DNA of 64,000 bases, taken from positions 2,191,189 through 2,255,188 of the forward strand of contig RPFO01000348.1 in assembly GCA_009746045.1 (NCBI GenBank), in the 5' to 3' direction. Positions 1 through 9,975 of this stretch are shown here, piece by piece. This DNA is from Mesostigma viride. Its lineage: Eukaryota; Streptophyta; Mesostigmatophyceae; Mesostigmatales; Mesostigmataceae. The stretch's first letter is position 1. The number at the start of each line of letters is the position of its first letter. The position numbers and the translations under genes were made by a program. The notes under the pieces are model-generated. The model did not search any database and had not been told where the DNA came from. It was given only the letters and a program-made list of their open reading frames with translations.

Positions 1-1
1 T

Positions 2-229
2 ATGGAGATGCAGGACCCAGTGGGTGCGTGCTCGCAGGCGGCAGCTGTACCTGGAGAAGGGTTGTCGGGACCGCCGGGGTATTCACTTGTCAGGGAGGCC
101 GCGGTGTTGTGTCAGATGATGTGCGACCGCGCAGTGGCGTCGTTGCCCCAACTGGCGGCTCCGTTGCTTAATGCGGGGGAGGGCTCCTTCGAGCCGCGCA
201 CGCTGGCACACATGGCACTGTCTGCTCAG
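2..229 (+). CDS. Possible partial exon of a host gene
   Basis: The frame is open from the window edge and reads a plausible helical, Cys/Met-rich peptide. Coding evidence ends at a good 5' splice site, CAG/GTAGGC, with the intron starting at 230 between codons. The frame stays open to 307 but that part looks like intron. The next exon is not certain: an acceptor-like stretch (pyrimidine-rich, then ...ATGCAG) ends at 2321, which would put the minisatellite in an intron, but joining there would not lead directly into the USP-like frame further on. No family recognised; weak support. Confidence 0.25.
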
Positions 230-562
230 GTAGGCGACTGTGTGATTGCTTGTTGCATGCAACATGTTGACGACAATCTTTATTTGCATATGGGAACAGC
301 GCGTTGATGACTTATTCATATGTGACAGCATTATGTGGCCTGATGTTTCTCTCCGGATGACGTGCAAAAATGTGAGGCACAGCACACGCATATGCCGCTC
401 CCTGCGTTAGCGGGCGATGACGGCAGTCACGGAGGCGTGTGCGCCTCTGGACATGTGAATATCGGCTGTACTCTTTGCTGATACTGCATGAATGACTCAA
501 TGCGTAACCCGCTTTCTCTCAGCATTGAATCTGTGGCACGAGAGGGGTGAGGGGGGGCGGCA

Positions 563-3500
563 TTGGACCAGATGCTGAAGAGATGTAGAAGCATACAGAT
601 GGGAGGGGAAGCCAAAGTTACATGCAGTTGCAAGGAGACGTGTCCAAGGGGGGAGGGGGGCAGAGAATTGGAATTGAGTAGGATGACAGCCAGATGGTAT
701 TGGCAACAGGACGGAAAGAATGTGGGTGTAATGGGGTGCTGGCATGCATGGACGAGTGTCATGGGGTGCTGGCATGCGTGGATGGGTGTAATGGGGTGCT
801 GGCATGCATGGATGGGTGTAATGGGGTGCTGGCATGCGTGCACGAGTGTCATGGGGTGCTGGCATGCGTGGATGGGTGTCATGGGGTGCTGGCATGCATG
901 GATGGGTGTAATGGGGTGCTGGCATGCGTGGATGGGTGTAATGGGGTGCTGGCATGCGTGGATGGGTGTAATGGGGTGCTGGCATGCGTGGATGGGTGTA
1001 ATGGGGTGCTGGCATGCGTGGATGGGTGTAATGGGGTGCTGGCATGCGTGGATGGGTGTAATGGGGTGCTGGCATGCGTGGATGGGTGTAATGGGGTGCT
1101 GGCATGCGTGGATGGGTGTCATGGGGTGCTGGCATGCATGGATGGGTGTAATGGGGTGCTGGCATGCGTGGATGGGTGTAATGGGGTGCTGGCATGCGTG
1201 GATGGGTGTAATGGGGTGCTGGCATGCGTGGATGGGTGTAATGGGGTGCTGGCATGCGTGGATGGGTGTAATGGGGTGCTGGCATGCGTGGATGGGTGTA
1301 ATGGGGTGCTGGCATGCGTGGATGGGTGTAATGGGGTGCTGGCATGCGTGGATGGGTGTAATGGGGTGCTGGCATGCGTGGATGGGTGTAATGGGGTGCT
1401 GGCATGCGTGGATGGGTGTAATGGGGTGCTGGCATGCGTGGATGGGTGTAATGGGGTGCTGGCATGCGTGGATGGGTGTCATGGGGTGCTGGCATGCGTG
1501 GATGGGTGTAATGGGGTGCTGGCATGCGTGGATGGGTGTAATGGGGTGCTGGCATGCATGGATGGGTGTAATGGTGTGTTGGCTATATGCGTGGATGGGT
1601 GTAATGGGGTGCTGGCATGCGTGGATGGGTGTAATGGGGTGCTGGCATGCGTGGATGGGTGTAATGGGGTGCTGGCATGCGTGGATGGGTGTAATGGGGT
1701 GCTGGCATGCGTGGATGGGTGTAATGGGGTGCTGGCATGCATGGATGGGTGTAATGGTGTGTTGGCATGCGTGGATGGGTGTAATGGGGTGCTGGCATGC
1801 GTGCACGAGTGTCATGGGGTGCTGGCATGCATGGATGGGTGTAATGGGGTGCTGGCATGCGTGGATGGGTGTAATGGGGTGCTGGCATGCGTGGATGGGT
1901 GTAATGGGGTGCTGGCATGCGTGGATGGGTGTAATGGGGTGCTGGCATGCGTGGATGGGTGTAATGGGGTGCTGGCATGCGTGGATGGGTGTAATGGGGT
2001 GCTGGCATGCGTGGATGGGTGTAATGGGGTGCTGGCATGCGTGGATGGGTGTCATGGGGTGCTGGCATGCGTGGATGGGTGTAATGGGGTGCTGGCATGC
2101 GTGGATGGGTGTAATGGGGTGCTGGCATGCGTGGATGGGTGTAATGGGGTGCTGGCATGCGTGGATGGGTGTAATGGGGTGCTGGCATGCGTGCACGAGT
2201 GTAATGGGGTGCTGGCATGCATGGATGGGTGTAATGGAAGAGAATACGCATCCTTTTTGCCGGGGGCCTTACACCTTTCCCCTAAACTCCTTGTTTTACT
2301 TTATTCTGTGGGAACATGCAGCTGGGAGGCATCCACATGCAGGGAGTAACGGCTCCACTTGGGCAGCCAGGACATGCGAGCACTGGGCAGCCCCCGAGGG
2401 CCTGGCAACGGCAGGGAGACGGCCGAAGAAGCAGGCAACTGGGCCGCCCCGCGAGGGCCTGGCAACGGCAGGGAGACGGCCGAAGAAGCAGGCCACTGGG
2501 CAGCCGGGGAGGGCGGCACAGGGGCCGGGGGCAGATGTGGAGGTGGCGGGGACGGGGGGGGACGAGGGAGTTCCACAGACGATGGCGGAGGAGGGGGAGA
2601 CGGGGGCGGAGGCGGGGAGGAAGGCGGAGGTGGCGGGGACGGGGGGGGACGAGGGAGTTCCACAGACGATGGCGGAGGAGGGGGAGACGGGGGCGGAGGC
2701 GGGGAGGAAGGCGGAGGTGGCGGGGACGGGGGGGACGAGGGAGTTCCACAGACGATGGCGGAGGAGGGGGAGACGGGGGCGGAGGCGGGGAGGAAGGCGG
2801 AGGCGGCGGGGACGGGGGGGACGAGGGAGTTCCAGAGACGAGGGGTGCGGAGGTGGGGCCGGTGGCGGATGCGGCGGGGAGGAAGGTGGAGGCGGCGGGG
2901 ACGGGGGGGACGAGGGAGTTCCAGAGACGAGGGGTGCGGAGGTGGGGCCGGTGGCGGATGCGGCGGGGAGGAAGGCGGAGGCGGCGGGGACGGGGGGGAC
3001 GAGGGAGTTCCAGAGACGATGGCGGAGGAGGGGGAGACGGGGGCGGAGGCGGGGAGGAAGGCGGAGGCGGCGGGGACGGGGGGGACGAGGGAGTTCCACA
3101 GACGATGGCGGAGGAGGGGGAGACGGGGGCGGAGGCGGGGAGGAAGGCGGAGGCGGCGGGGACGGGGGGGGACGAGGGAGTTCCAGAGACGAGGGGTGCG
3201 GAGGTGGGGCCGGTGGCGGATGCGGCGGGGAGGAAGGCGGAGGCGGCGGGGACGGGGGGGACGAGGGAGTTCCACAGACGATGGCGGAGGAGGGGGAGAC
3301 GGGGGCGGAGGCGGGGAGGAAGGCGGAGGCGGCGGGGACGGGGGGGACGAGGGAGTTCCAGAGACGAGGGGTGCGGAGGTGGGGCCGGTGGCGGATGCGG
3401 CGGGGAGGAAGGCGGAGGCGGCGGGGACGGGGGGGACGAGGGAGTTCCAGAGACGATGGCGGAGGAGGGGGAGACGGGGGCGGAGCCGGGGGGAAGGCGG

Positions 3501-5107
3501 AGGCGGCGGGGAGGGGGTACGTGGAGGTGGTTGAGTTAGGGTCCTCCACCGATGAGGAGGACCGCGGCACGGTCATTGGGAAGCCAAAAAAGAGGAAGAG
3601 GAAGGTGGCTGAAAGTCAGGGATCGACGCCGGCGGCGAAGGAGGTAGTGGCGTCGCCAGGGCCGCAGACGAGGAGGAGGCGGGCTGCACAGCAGGCTGCG
3701 GAGACGTCGAACACGGGGGGGAAGGACGGAGATCCAGACTCGAGGGGTGTGGAGGTGGGGACGGGGGGCAAGGCGGAGGCGGCGGGTACGGGGGGGGACG
3801 AGGGAGTTCCAGAGAGGATGGCGGCGGAGGGGGAGACGGGGGGGAAGGCGGAGGCGCTGCAGAAGGGGAAGCGTGGTGCGAGGCAGAGAGCGGAGGCGGC
3901 GATGAAGGTAGTGGTGGTGGTCGATCCTCAGGCGAGTGCGGCGGCAGAGGGGACGGTGGGGAAGCCGCCAGGGCCACAGTCGAGTGAGAAGGCAGCGGGG
4001 GTGAAGGCGGGAGACTGCGCTGATCTTCCCGTCGACCTTGCTGGGGATGATGATGATGATGATGCAGGGACTGCCAGCCCTGTGGAGATCGATCGCACCA
4101 CTGACCCGGCATTTCCGCCTGAGTGTCCTGGTCCCGACGAGGACTGCAGGCACTGCACGGAGAGTGCGGAACTGTTGAGAAAGCACGGTGAGCACAGGGT
4201 GAAGGCTGGCCGGGAGCACACGGGGAAATGGGGGGATAACAGCTGTGCCCCAGACGCTGCCATCGAGTTTGCCAACGCGGGAGCTGCGGTGGTGTCTGGT
4301 GGCGGGGTCGGGCTAGCACAGCTTCTCACGGGTCGAGCGAGGGGTCGCGCCCATGACCCCCAGCGATGCGAGCTGGGCACGTGCATCATCCGGTGGTTTA
4401 TCGCTATCGATACAGAGCCGCGCAAGAATTACGAGAAGTGGCAGAAGAGGGTGCACAAAGGATGCGCTGATGCAGCGCAGGTGCCGGTGGGCAAACACCT
4501 GGGTGCTGGCAGCTGCTTGAGGACTGTGATGTGGCATCTGCAGGGGTGCGACCTCCGCGAAGTAGGCCACACATGTCGCCCCACGGAGGAGCTGCTCGTG
4601 AAGCTTCCTATCGACTGCGCTATGAAGTGCACGCCATCGCGACGCAATGCTGGACACTCCATCGCCGAGGCCATCCAGATGGCGCTGACCCAAGGGTGCG
4701 GCACCAACGGTAAGACGTTGTGCACCCCTGGGTGCGCGGGTTTCCATGAACGCTCTGTACGAGTCTTCAAGACTGTCCCGACCATGATCCCGGTCTACGA
4801 CTTCTTCATGGAGAGACTGCCGGCAAAGACTGCGCACCAACTGCCGGAAGAGATCGTGGTACGCATCACGGTGGGGGGCGAAGAGCGTAAAAGGTACGAG
4901 GTGACTGCGTGGCTCTGCGCCGTCCTCGTGTATCAACAGGAGAAGCACTGGCAGCTCCTACGGCGCGCTGGCAGGGCCGCGGCGTGGCGTGAAGTGGACA
5001 GTTTAGTTCACCCCAGGAACACCGTGCCCTTGGAAGGTGCAATTGGCGACAGGGCCAAGGACACGCTAGCCTGCATGTATATTGTGGCTGAGGCACACCC
5101 TCTTTAG
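563..5107 (+). CDS. Large open frame ending in a USP-like (peptidase C19-like) domain
   Basis: A 1514-codon open frame. Only its last third, from about 3525, looks like ordinary protein; the start at 563 is just the first ATG and the true gene may begin in an exon near 2322 or 3500. After the repeats come a basic nuclear-localisation-like stretch (KPKKRKRK), an acidic run of D residues, and a C-terminal region of about 300 residues resembling ubiquitin-specific proteases. That region has a Cys box around residue 1228 (DNSCAPDAAIEFA) and a His box around 1462 (YQQEKHWQLLRRAG...WREVDS). If correct it would remove ubiquitin from substrates, probably in the nucleus. The match rests on two short boxes seen by eye, so another Cys/His fold is possible. 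No poly(A) signal is seen close to the stop. Confidence 0.5.
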   Translation: MDQMLKRCRSIQMGGEAKVTCSCKETCPRGEGGRELELSRMTARWYWQQDGKNVGVMGCWHAWTSVMGCWHAWMGVMGCWHAWMGVMGCWHACTSVMGCWHAWMGVMGCWHAWMGVMGCWHAWMGVMGCWHAWMGVMGCWHAWMGVMGCWHAWMGVMGCWHAWMGVMGCWHAWMGVMGCWHAWMGVMGCWHAWMGVMGCWHAWMGVMGCWHAWMGVMGCWHAWMGVMGCWHAWMGVMGCWHAWMGVMGCWHAWMGVMGCWHAWMGVMGCWHAWMGVMGCWHAWMGVMGCWHAWMGVMGCWHAWMGVMGCWHAWMGVMGCWHAWMGVMGCWHAWMGVMVCWLYAWMGVMGCWHAWMGVMGCWHAWMGVMGCWHAWMGVMGCWHAWMGVMGCWHAWMGVMVCWHAWMGVMGCWHACTSVMGCWHAWMGVMGCWHAWMGVMGCWHAWMGVMGCWHAWMGVMGCWHAWMGVMGCWHAWMGVMGCWHAWMGVMGCWHAWMGVMGCWHAWMGVMGCWHAWMGVMGCWHAWMGVMGCWHAWMGVMGCWHACTSVMGCWHAWMGVMEENTHPFCRGPYTFPLNSLFYFILWEHAAGRHPHAGSNGSTWAARTCEHWAAPEGLATAGRRPKKQATGPPREGLATAGRRPKKQATGQPGRAAQGPGADVEVAGTGGDEGVPQTMAEEGETGAEAGRKAEVAGTGGDEGVPQTMAEEGETGAEAGRKAEVAGTGGTREFHRRWRRRGRRGRRRGGRRRRRGRGGRGSSRDEGCGGGAGGGCGGEEGGGGGDGGDEGVPETRGAEVGPVADAAGRKAEAAGTGGTREFQRRWRRRGRRGRRRGGRRRRRGRGGRGSSTDDGGGGGDGGGGGEEGGGGGDGGGRGSSRDEGCGGGAGGGCGGEEGGGGGDGGDEGVPQTMAEEGETGAEAGRKAEAAGTGGTREFQRRGVRRWGRWRMRRGGRRRRRGRGGRGSSRDDGGGGGDGGGAGGKAEAAGRGYVEVVELGSSTDEEDRGTVIGKPKKRKRKVAESQGSTPAAKEVVASPGPQTRRRRAAQQAAETSNTGGKDGDPDSRGVEVGTGGKAEAAGTGGDEGVPERMAAEGETGGKAEALQKGKRGARQRAEAAMKVVVVVDPQASAAAEGTVGKPPGPQSSEKAAGVKAGDCADLPVDLAGDDDDDDAGTASPVEIDRTTDPAFPPECPGPDEDCRHCTESAELLRKHGEHRVKAGREHTGKWGDNSCAPDAAIEFANAGAAVVSGGGVGLAQLLTGRARGRAHDPQRCELGTCIIRWFIAIDTEPRKNYEKWQKRVHKGCADAAQVPVGKHLGAGSCLRTVMWHLQGCDLREVGHTCRPTEELLVKLPIDCAMKCTPSRRNAGHSIAEAIQMALTQGCGTNGKTLCTPGCAGFHERSVRVFKTVPTMIPVYDFFMERLPAKTAHQLPEEIVVRITVGGEERKRYEVTAWLCAVLVYQQEKHWQLLRRAGRAAAWREVDSLVHPRNTVPLEGAIGDRAKDTLACMYIVAEAHPL
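723..2236. repeat. 30-bp minisatellite, about 50 copies
   Basis: Near-perfect tandem array with the unit gatgggtgtaatggggtgct followed by ggcatgcgtg. Variants are scattered (gtc for gta, cacgag for gatggg, catg for cgtg), and one 33-bp unit lies near 1561-1593. Because both 30 and 33 are multiples of three, the array stays open in several frames on both strands. In the frame of the downstream USP-like gene it encodes repeats of MGCWHAWMGV. The array is probably intronic or upstream DNA rather than protein; the open frames follow from the repeat itself. Confidence 0.95.
2520..3530. repeat. GC-rich coding-type minisatellite, 84-91 bp unit, about 11 copies
   Basis: Tandem units each contain gacgagggagttcca followed by one of two alternating bodies (cagacgatggcggaggaggg or gagacgaggggtgcggaggt). 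The length of a G run (6-8 G) before gacgaggg differs between units, so the reading frame jumps from copy to copy. The most protein-like frame reads AGTGGDEGVPETRGAEVGPV; other frames are Arg- or Gly-rich. A single similar unit recurs at about 3764-3850 in the acidic frame. Confidence 0.9.
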
Positions 5108-6156
5108 GTGTTCACCATGCACGCATGTATCCTGGGGTTCCCGGCTTTGTCTCAATAGCTGCAGCTCCAGTTTCATCCTGTCATGGCCTGACAGGAGCAT
5201 TGGTCCAAAACTTGAATCCTGTGTTTATGTATGGAGTGAGAGATGTATTCCTGGACGAATGCATGATGAACAAGGCCCACATGGATCGAGCACACTTGTT
5301 GCCCACATTGCATTAATGCCCATGCAGCTTTGTCAAGAAGGCTCCACGCCTATGATAATATGTTTTACTACCCAGGGTAAGGATGACCCTGCATGGTGTC
5401 AAGGAGACAGCCTGGTGTGATTGCATCCCCTATGCATCTGCTGACCTTGGGACTGTTTTAAATATATTGCACCCACACTGTATAGATGCCAGGCGGTGCT
5501 ACTGAGCATTTCAGATGGCAGCTGTGACCTGACTAGATCCTTTATACTGAAAGAAGGACGGGTGTATCAGTTCCCCTGTTGTTGTGTATAGCCATCAAGG
5601 ATATCATGGTAGCTAGCATTATATTAAGTGAGACAACTATAATTCTTAGGGTTATTTTGCTCCACGAGGGCCCCAGCAGGAGCGAGTTACTAATTAAGTC
5701 TGGGCCGCTGTTTTTAGGCTATATAGTAGTGGACCTACATGTACATAGCACCGTCTTAATTGGGGAGACATCCACTATCTTTGTTGGGGAAAAGAAGTTG
5801 TCCGCGACCCCACAACGGCCACACGATACTATTCCATGAATTAATTTGTTATGTTCGAAAGGTACGTGTTCGAAATATAGGAATTAATAACATGAAATCA
5901 TGTAACACATGTGCAGCTGACTAGGGGCATATTAGTTGTCTCACTTCAAATATGGCGTTGGATCACCATGCGTCCATGTCCCAGTTAATAGGGTTTTTAC
6001 TACATTATGGGATACGCGCTGTTGGTGTTGGGTGTAAACTGACACCTACTCGATCTGGGTGCACCAGTGCACACGCACCTCCATGTATTCCAGGAAGCAC
6101 GCTAGACAGGACCCCTAGGGTAGAGAGCTTAGATACAACAGTGTTGGCTTCATGTT
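5108..6156. other. Gene-free stretch, nothing recognised
   Basis: AT-richer than its left neighbour. Short ORFs of up to 112 codons occur, but none resembles a family or shows biased composition. I see no RNA gene, repeat array or clear splice signal. Confidence 0.5.
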
Positions 6157-6380
6157 GTAGATAGCTTTGACCGGTAGGATTGCGTGTCCCCATCCATCCA
6201 TCCATCCATCCATTGCGTGTCCCCATCCATCCATCCATCCATCCATCCATCCATCCATCCATCCATCCATCCATCCATCCATCCATCCATCCATCCATCC
6301 ATCCATCCATCCATCCATCCATCCATCCATCCATCCATCCATCCATCCATCCATCCATCCATCCATCCATCCATCCATCA
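6157..6380. repeat. (ATCC)n microsatellite with a conserved 30-bp left flank
   Basis: Positions 6157-6186 (gtagatagctttgaccggta followed by ggattgcgtg) are repeated exactly at 7810-7839 beside another microsatellite. Two ATCC runs follow: a short one, a repeat of tgcgtgtccc, then about 40 copies up to 6380. The long ORFs on both strands here (IHPSIHPS or MDGWMDGW) are repeat artefacts. Confidence 0.95.
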
Positions 6381-7002
6381 GTTGAATGAGAGTTTACCAC
6401 CGAGGGAATCCATGGCTCTTGCAGGAAAGTTGCCTTTATTATAATGAGCAAACACAGACGTAAGTCACGTCAAGTCCGAGACTGCACGTAGCACAGACGA
6501 CAGGGTCGTTATGCCAAGAGAGCGTGCACGCAAGAGCTAGCGTCCTAGAGCTAACAAGTCACTCATATAGCTTGCTAGGGACGCGTCCAAGTATTCAGCT
6601 GCACTGTCACAGCTGAACTGTCAATCAATTGATTACACAGACTCTGGCACGCCTTTGGCGCGCAGATCTATCAATTGTCCATACGGCTAGTCCTGTGGAC
6701 CTATCCGTACACTAGTCAGCATCAATTGTCTCATAGGTCCTGGCGCGCTACAGTGCGCCTACCTATCAATTGACCATCAAGTCCTGTACAAGTCCTGTCA
6801 ACGTCCTGCGGACTATCAAAGTGACACTTGTACATCCTGTGTCCGTACGCGCCCACAGTGGCGCGCCGGGTACTGTCGGCACAGCCTAGGAAACGTCATA
6901 ACTTTTACGTTCCTTAACCAAATGAGGCGTTCAAGGTGCCGTTGGAAAGAGCGTAACAATCTCTATCCATCTAACGTAAATCCTTTACGTTAACTCCATC
7001 AA

Positions 7003-7318
7003 TCCATCCATCCATCCATCCATCCATCCATCCATCCATCCATCCATCCATCCATCCATCCATCCATCCATCCATCCATCCATCCATCCATCCATCCATC
7101 CATCCATCCGGCCATCCATCCATCCATCCATCCATCCATCCATCCATCCATCCATATCCATCCATCCATCCATCCATCCATCCATCCATCCATCCATCCA
7201 TCCATCCATCCATCCATCCATCCATCCATCCATCCATCCATCCATCCATCCATCCATCCATCCATCCATCCATCCATCCATCCATCCATCCATCCATCCA
7301 TCCATCCATCCATCCATC
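7003..7318. repeat. (ATCC)n microsatellite, about 79 copies
   Basis: Nearly uninterrupted ATCC units with single interruptions near 7110 and 7154. The right flank from 7318 (ggttaatgctccgtgactcc) matches the right flank of the CCCT microsatellite at about 8200, so the two loci look like copies of one element that carry different tetranucleotide tracts. Confidence 0.95.
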
Positions 7319-7326
7319 GGGGTTAA

Positions 7327-7443
7327 TGCTCCGTGACTCCGCGACGCGAGCACGAGTTTAATTATATAATTCATTAATGTATTCCAGCAGCAAATTAAAA
7401 TTAATTAAATAAGCTCGTGCTCGCGTCGCGGAGTCACGGAGCA
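7327..7443. repeat. Perfect 30-bp inverted repeat with 57-bp AT-rich loop
   Basis: Positions 7327-7356 are the exact reverse complement of 7414-7443; the arms begin tgctccgtgactccgcgacg. The spacer is AT-rich and itself partly self-complementary. It could be a small foldback or MITE-like element, or a stem-forming end of the flanking repeat. The related copy at about 8207-8236 keeps only a diverged left arm. Confidence 0.85.
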
Positions 7444-7574
7444 CGTGTCTATTAATTAATTAATTAATGTGCACAAAATTAATTAATTCCTTAACTAGCT
7501 TATTAATTAATTGGCGTGTCACGAGTTGAATACAAAATTTAAACTGATGAATTGGCGTCTCCGCATGTGCAGAG

Positions 7575-7640
7575 GACATGCATGGGGGGGCTAGTCCTCT
7601 TTAAGTGATTTGGAGAAAGATGATGGACATGGCCACGTGG
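7575..7640 (+). mobile_element. Decayed LINE 3'-end remnant
   Basis: The stretch containing ctctttaagtgatttggaga then aagatgatggac parallels the LINE-like tail at about 17943-17990 (cctctccgtgatttggaaga then agatgatggac). No reading frame survives. It is read as a short dead copy of the same retroelement family. Confidence 0.35.
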
Positions 7641-7809
7641 GCCCATGGTCATGAATTTATTGATTAATTAATAGACACGTGACTGTGCAGGTCATAGAGG
7701 CCAACAAGCCCCATGCAGTGGGGAAGGAACGTGTTTTCAAACGAGGGCGGCATGCCAACGAAGACCCCTAGGGTCGCGACCATCACAAAGAGAACATAGA
7801 ACTGATTTT

Positions 7810-8190
7810 GTAGATAGCTTTGACCGGTAGGATTGCGTGCACTCCCTCCCTCCTCCCTCCCTCCTCCCTCCCTCCTCCCTCCTCCTCCCTCCCTCCCTCC
7901 CTCCCTCCCTCCCTCCCTCCCTCCCTCCCTCCCTCCCTCCCTCCCTCCCTCCCTCCCTCCCTCCCTCCCTCCCTCCCTCCTCCTCCCCCTCCCTCCCTCC
8001 CTCCCTCCCTCCCTCCCTCCCTCCCTCCCTCCCTCCCTCCCTCCCTCCCTCCCTCCCTCCCTCCCTCCATCCACCCTAAACCCTCCCTCCCTCCCTACCT
8101 CCCTCCCTCCCTCCACCCTAAACCCTCCCTCCCTCCCTACCTCCCTCCCTCCCTCCACCCTAAACCCTCCCTCCCTCCCTCCCTCCATCC
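7810..8190. repeat. (CCCT)n microsatellite ending in three 42-bp units with a CCCTAAA motif
   Basis: The conserved left flank is at 7810-7839. About 55 CCTC/CCCT units follow, then three 42-bp higher-order units (starts 8073, 8115, 8157), each carrying accctaaaccct, the plant/green-algal telomere motif in single copy. The right flank gggttaatgctccgtgactc matches the one at 7318. It is not a real telomere array; the motif could have arisen by slippage or repair. Confidence 0.9.
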
Positions 8191-8462
8191 ATCCATCCGG
8201 GTTAATGCTCCGTGACTCCCCAGTGGCAGCACGAGTTTAATTATATAATTAATTAATGTGGACATGTGTGTGCATGGGCAAAAGCTGGCTAACTCAATCA
8301 AAAGACGTGATAATAATTTAGTACTTAATAAGTTAATTAATAAGACATGTGCACCGTGTGTACAACAGGCATCAGTAATCACCGATAAGTAAACCAAGGC
8401 AACCACGATGTTAGATCATGGATCCAAGTCGACAAAGCTGCTGTCACGGTATCCTACATGTC

Positions 8463-9642
8463 CTAACCCCTGACACGCGGAAGGGGCACCGTGTTCCGTG
8501 GTGTCCCTGGAGCGTTCTCTGGGCAAGGCCTGGAAACAAAAGGCCGAGCATTGCGAAACAACTCCTCCACTTCAGACATCGTGGGTAGCTTGAAAGCAAG
8601 GGGGCCCAACCTTTTGGTGTGGTAATAGACATTGTGACACAAGTTAAATAGCCCTGAATCCACAGAATTCACGAAGAGAGCGCGGCCCTTATGCCGAAAC
8701 AAGGATACCACCATTACAAGGAAGGAGTACACATCATGGTCTCGCTGCGCTGTCACCACCCTCCTGTCATGCCGGGCTGGTCCACTGTTGCGGGATGCCA
8801 CCGAGGCTGACGATCCTTACCAGCCTGATGCGTGAAAATCCGTTCCCCCCTCTTGTCGCCAGGCCGAGATCTGCAATACGGATTATCGGATGTGCACTTC
8901 CTGGCGCCATGGTGTAGAGAAAATTATCGAGCTTGACGTCATTGTGTATAATGTTAACGGCGTGCAAGCCAGCCAATGCCTTTGCACAGTCTGCAAGGAC
9001 GCTGGGTGAGCAAACTTCGAAAACACGCTGATTTTCCGGGGCATCACGGGCAGCATGCAAGTCACCACTCATTCTCTCCATGACAATACCACCTACTTCA
9101 CCGCACGTGGACCAGAGCCCTTCTACTGCAGGGCAGACCTGCGGGCCAGCTATAGACATGAAACCGGCCTCCTTGGCCACTGCCACAACGGCGGTTATAA
9201 CAGCCTCCTGGTAGTTCACCAGCAGCGTGTCTCGTCGAAGGCTTGCCAGCTTTACCACTAGCGTAGCCTCGCCACCTGGTGCACTCGAGCTAGCAGGGAT
9301 AGCGTATAACGTGCCATGAGCACCTTTTCCTATCCGGTCACCTGACAATTTCACTGCGATGACATGCGTCAACTTGCTAGCGCTGTGAGAAACCTTTTGA
9401 TCATAATTCGTCAGCCGCTGCAATGCAATGCTCCAATCCGACGGTGCATTGGTTTGCAGCTCAACGTCCCTGCGAGCGTGCGAGTCCGCGGCGTTCAACA
9501 CACGCGACACCCTATGCAAAGCGGTGCATGTACGCAGTCTGTAAGTCCGTGAATTAAAAGCCTGTCTCGCCCTTAATGCCGACAGGGTTCCCGGCGACAG
9601 GTCCTGTCTGTTGGTCGACATTTTTCTTTTGCAGCTGGCCAT
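8463..9642 (-). pseudogene. Ser/Thr protein kinase with a frameshift after the activation segment
   Basis: The upstream frame (9642 to 8767, 291 aa) carries the kinase N-lobe and catalytic loop: glycine loop GKGAHG at residues 105-110, VVK lysine at 131, HNDVKLDN at 233-240 (Asn in place of the usual Arg) and DLG at 258-260. It stops shortly after GGIPQQWTSP. A second frame (8801 to 8463) continues with the expected C-lobe, including DHDVYSFLVMV (subdomain IX-like). The overlap and order fit a single-base frameshift near 8770-8800, so the gene is broken, or the assembly has an indel there. The start is the Met at 9642. Catalytic residues are otherwise intact. It may be host or viral; viral-type kinases often have divergent HRD motifs. 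Confidence 0.7.
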
Positions 9643-9739
9643 TGTAGGTAGGTATGAATGATCTCGATGCTGTCAATTACGATGATACACGAGGTAGTCT
9701 ATACCTAGGATCGAGAGCTTCTTCTTGTATGGCAATGCC

Positions 9740-9975
9740 GGCTGGGCGATGACGGTGACGGCCGTCACCGTCATCGCCCTCGACGGGCGTGATGAAAAGT
9801 ACCTGGTTGATAGGCGGCAGCTATTCACAATATAGGCCGTTTTTTATTACTCCGAATAAAGAGTTAAGAGGTTGGCCCTCGGCAGGGCGATGACGGGGCG
9901 CTGACGGGGCGCTGACGGGGCGATGACGGGGCGTTCACGCGCGTGATTAATAGAACCTGTTTGATAGGCAGCGGC
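9740..9975. repeat. Dispersed repeat copy 1 with a 36-bp perfect palindrome
   Basis: Positions 9744-9779 form a perfect palindrome (arm gggcgatgacggtgacgg). After it come cgacgggcgtgatgaaaag, an ataggcc-containing segment, tccgaataaagagttaa, and a short tandem of gacggggcgctg / gacggggcgatg. The same order recurs in the same orientation at 11705-11950, about 1.96 kb away. Confidence 0.8.

Noticed and set aside
427-2251. Long minus-strand ORFs (HACQHPITPI and similar)
   Set aside because: Direct product of the 30-bp minisatellite, open in many frames.
2282-3576. Pro/Arg/Ser-rich antisense ORFs
   Set aside because: Antisense of the GC-rich minisatellite.
6005-8240. MDGW, IHPS, PPSL and GREG repeat ORFs
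   Set aside because: Translations of tetranucleotide microsatellites.
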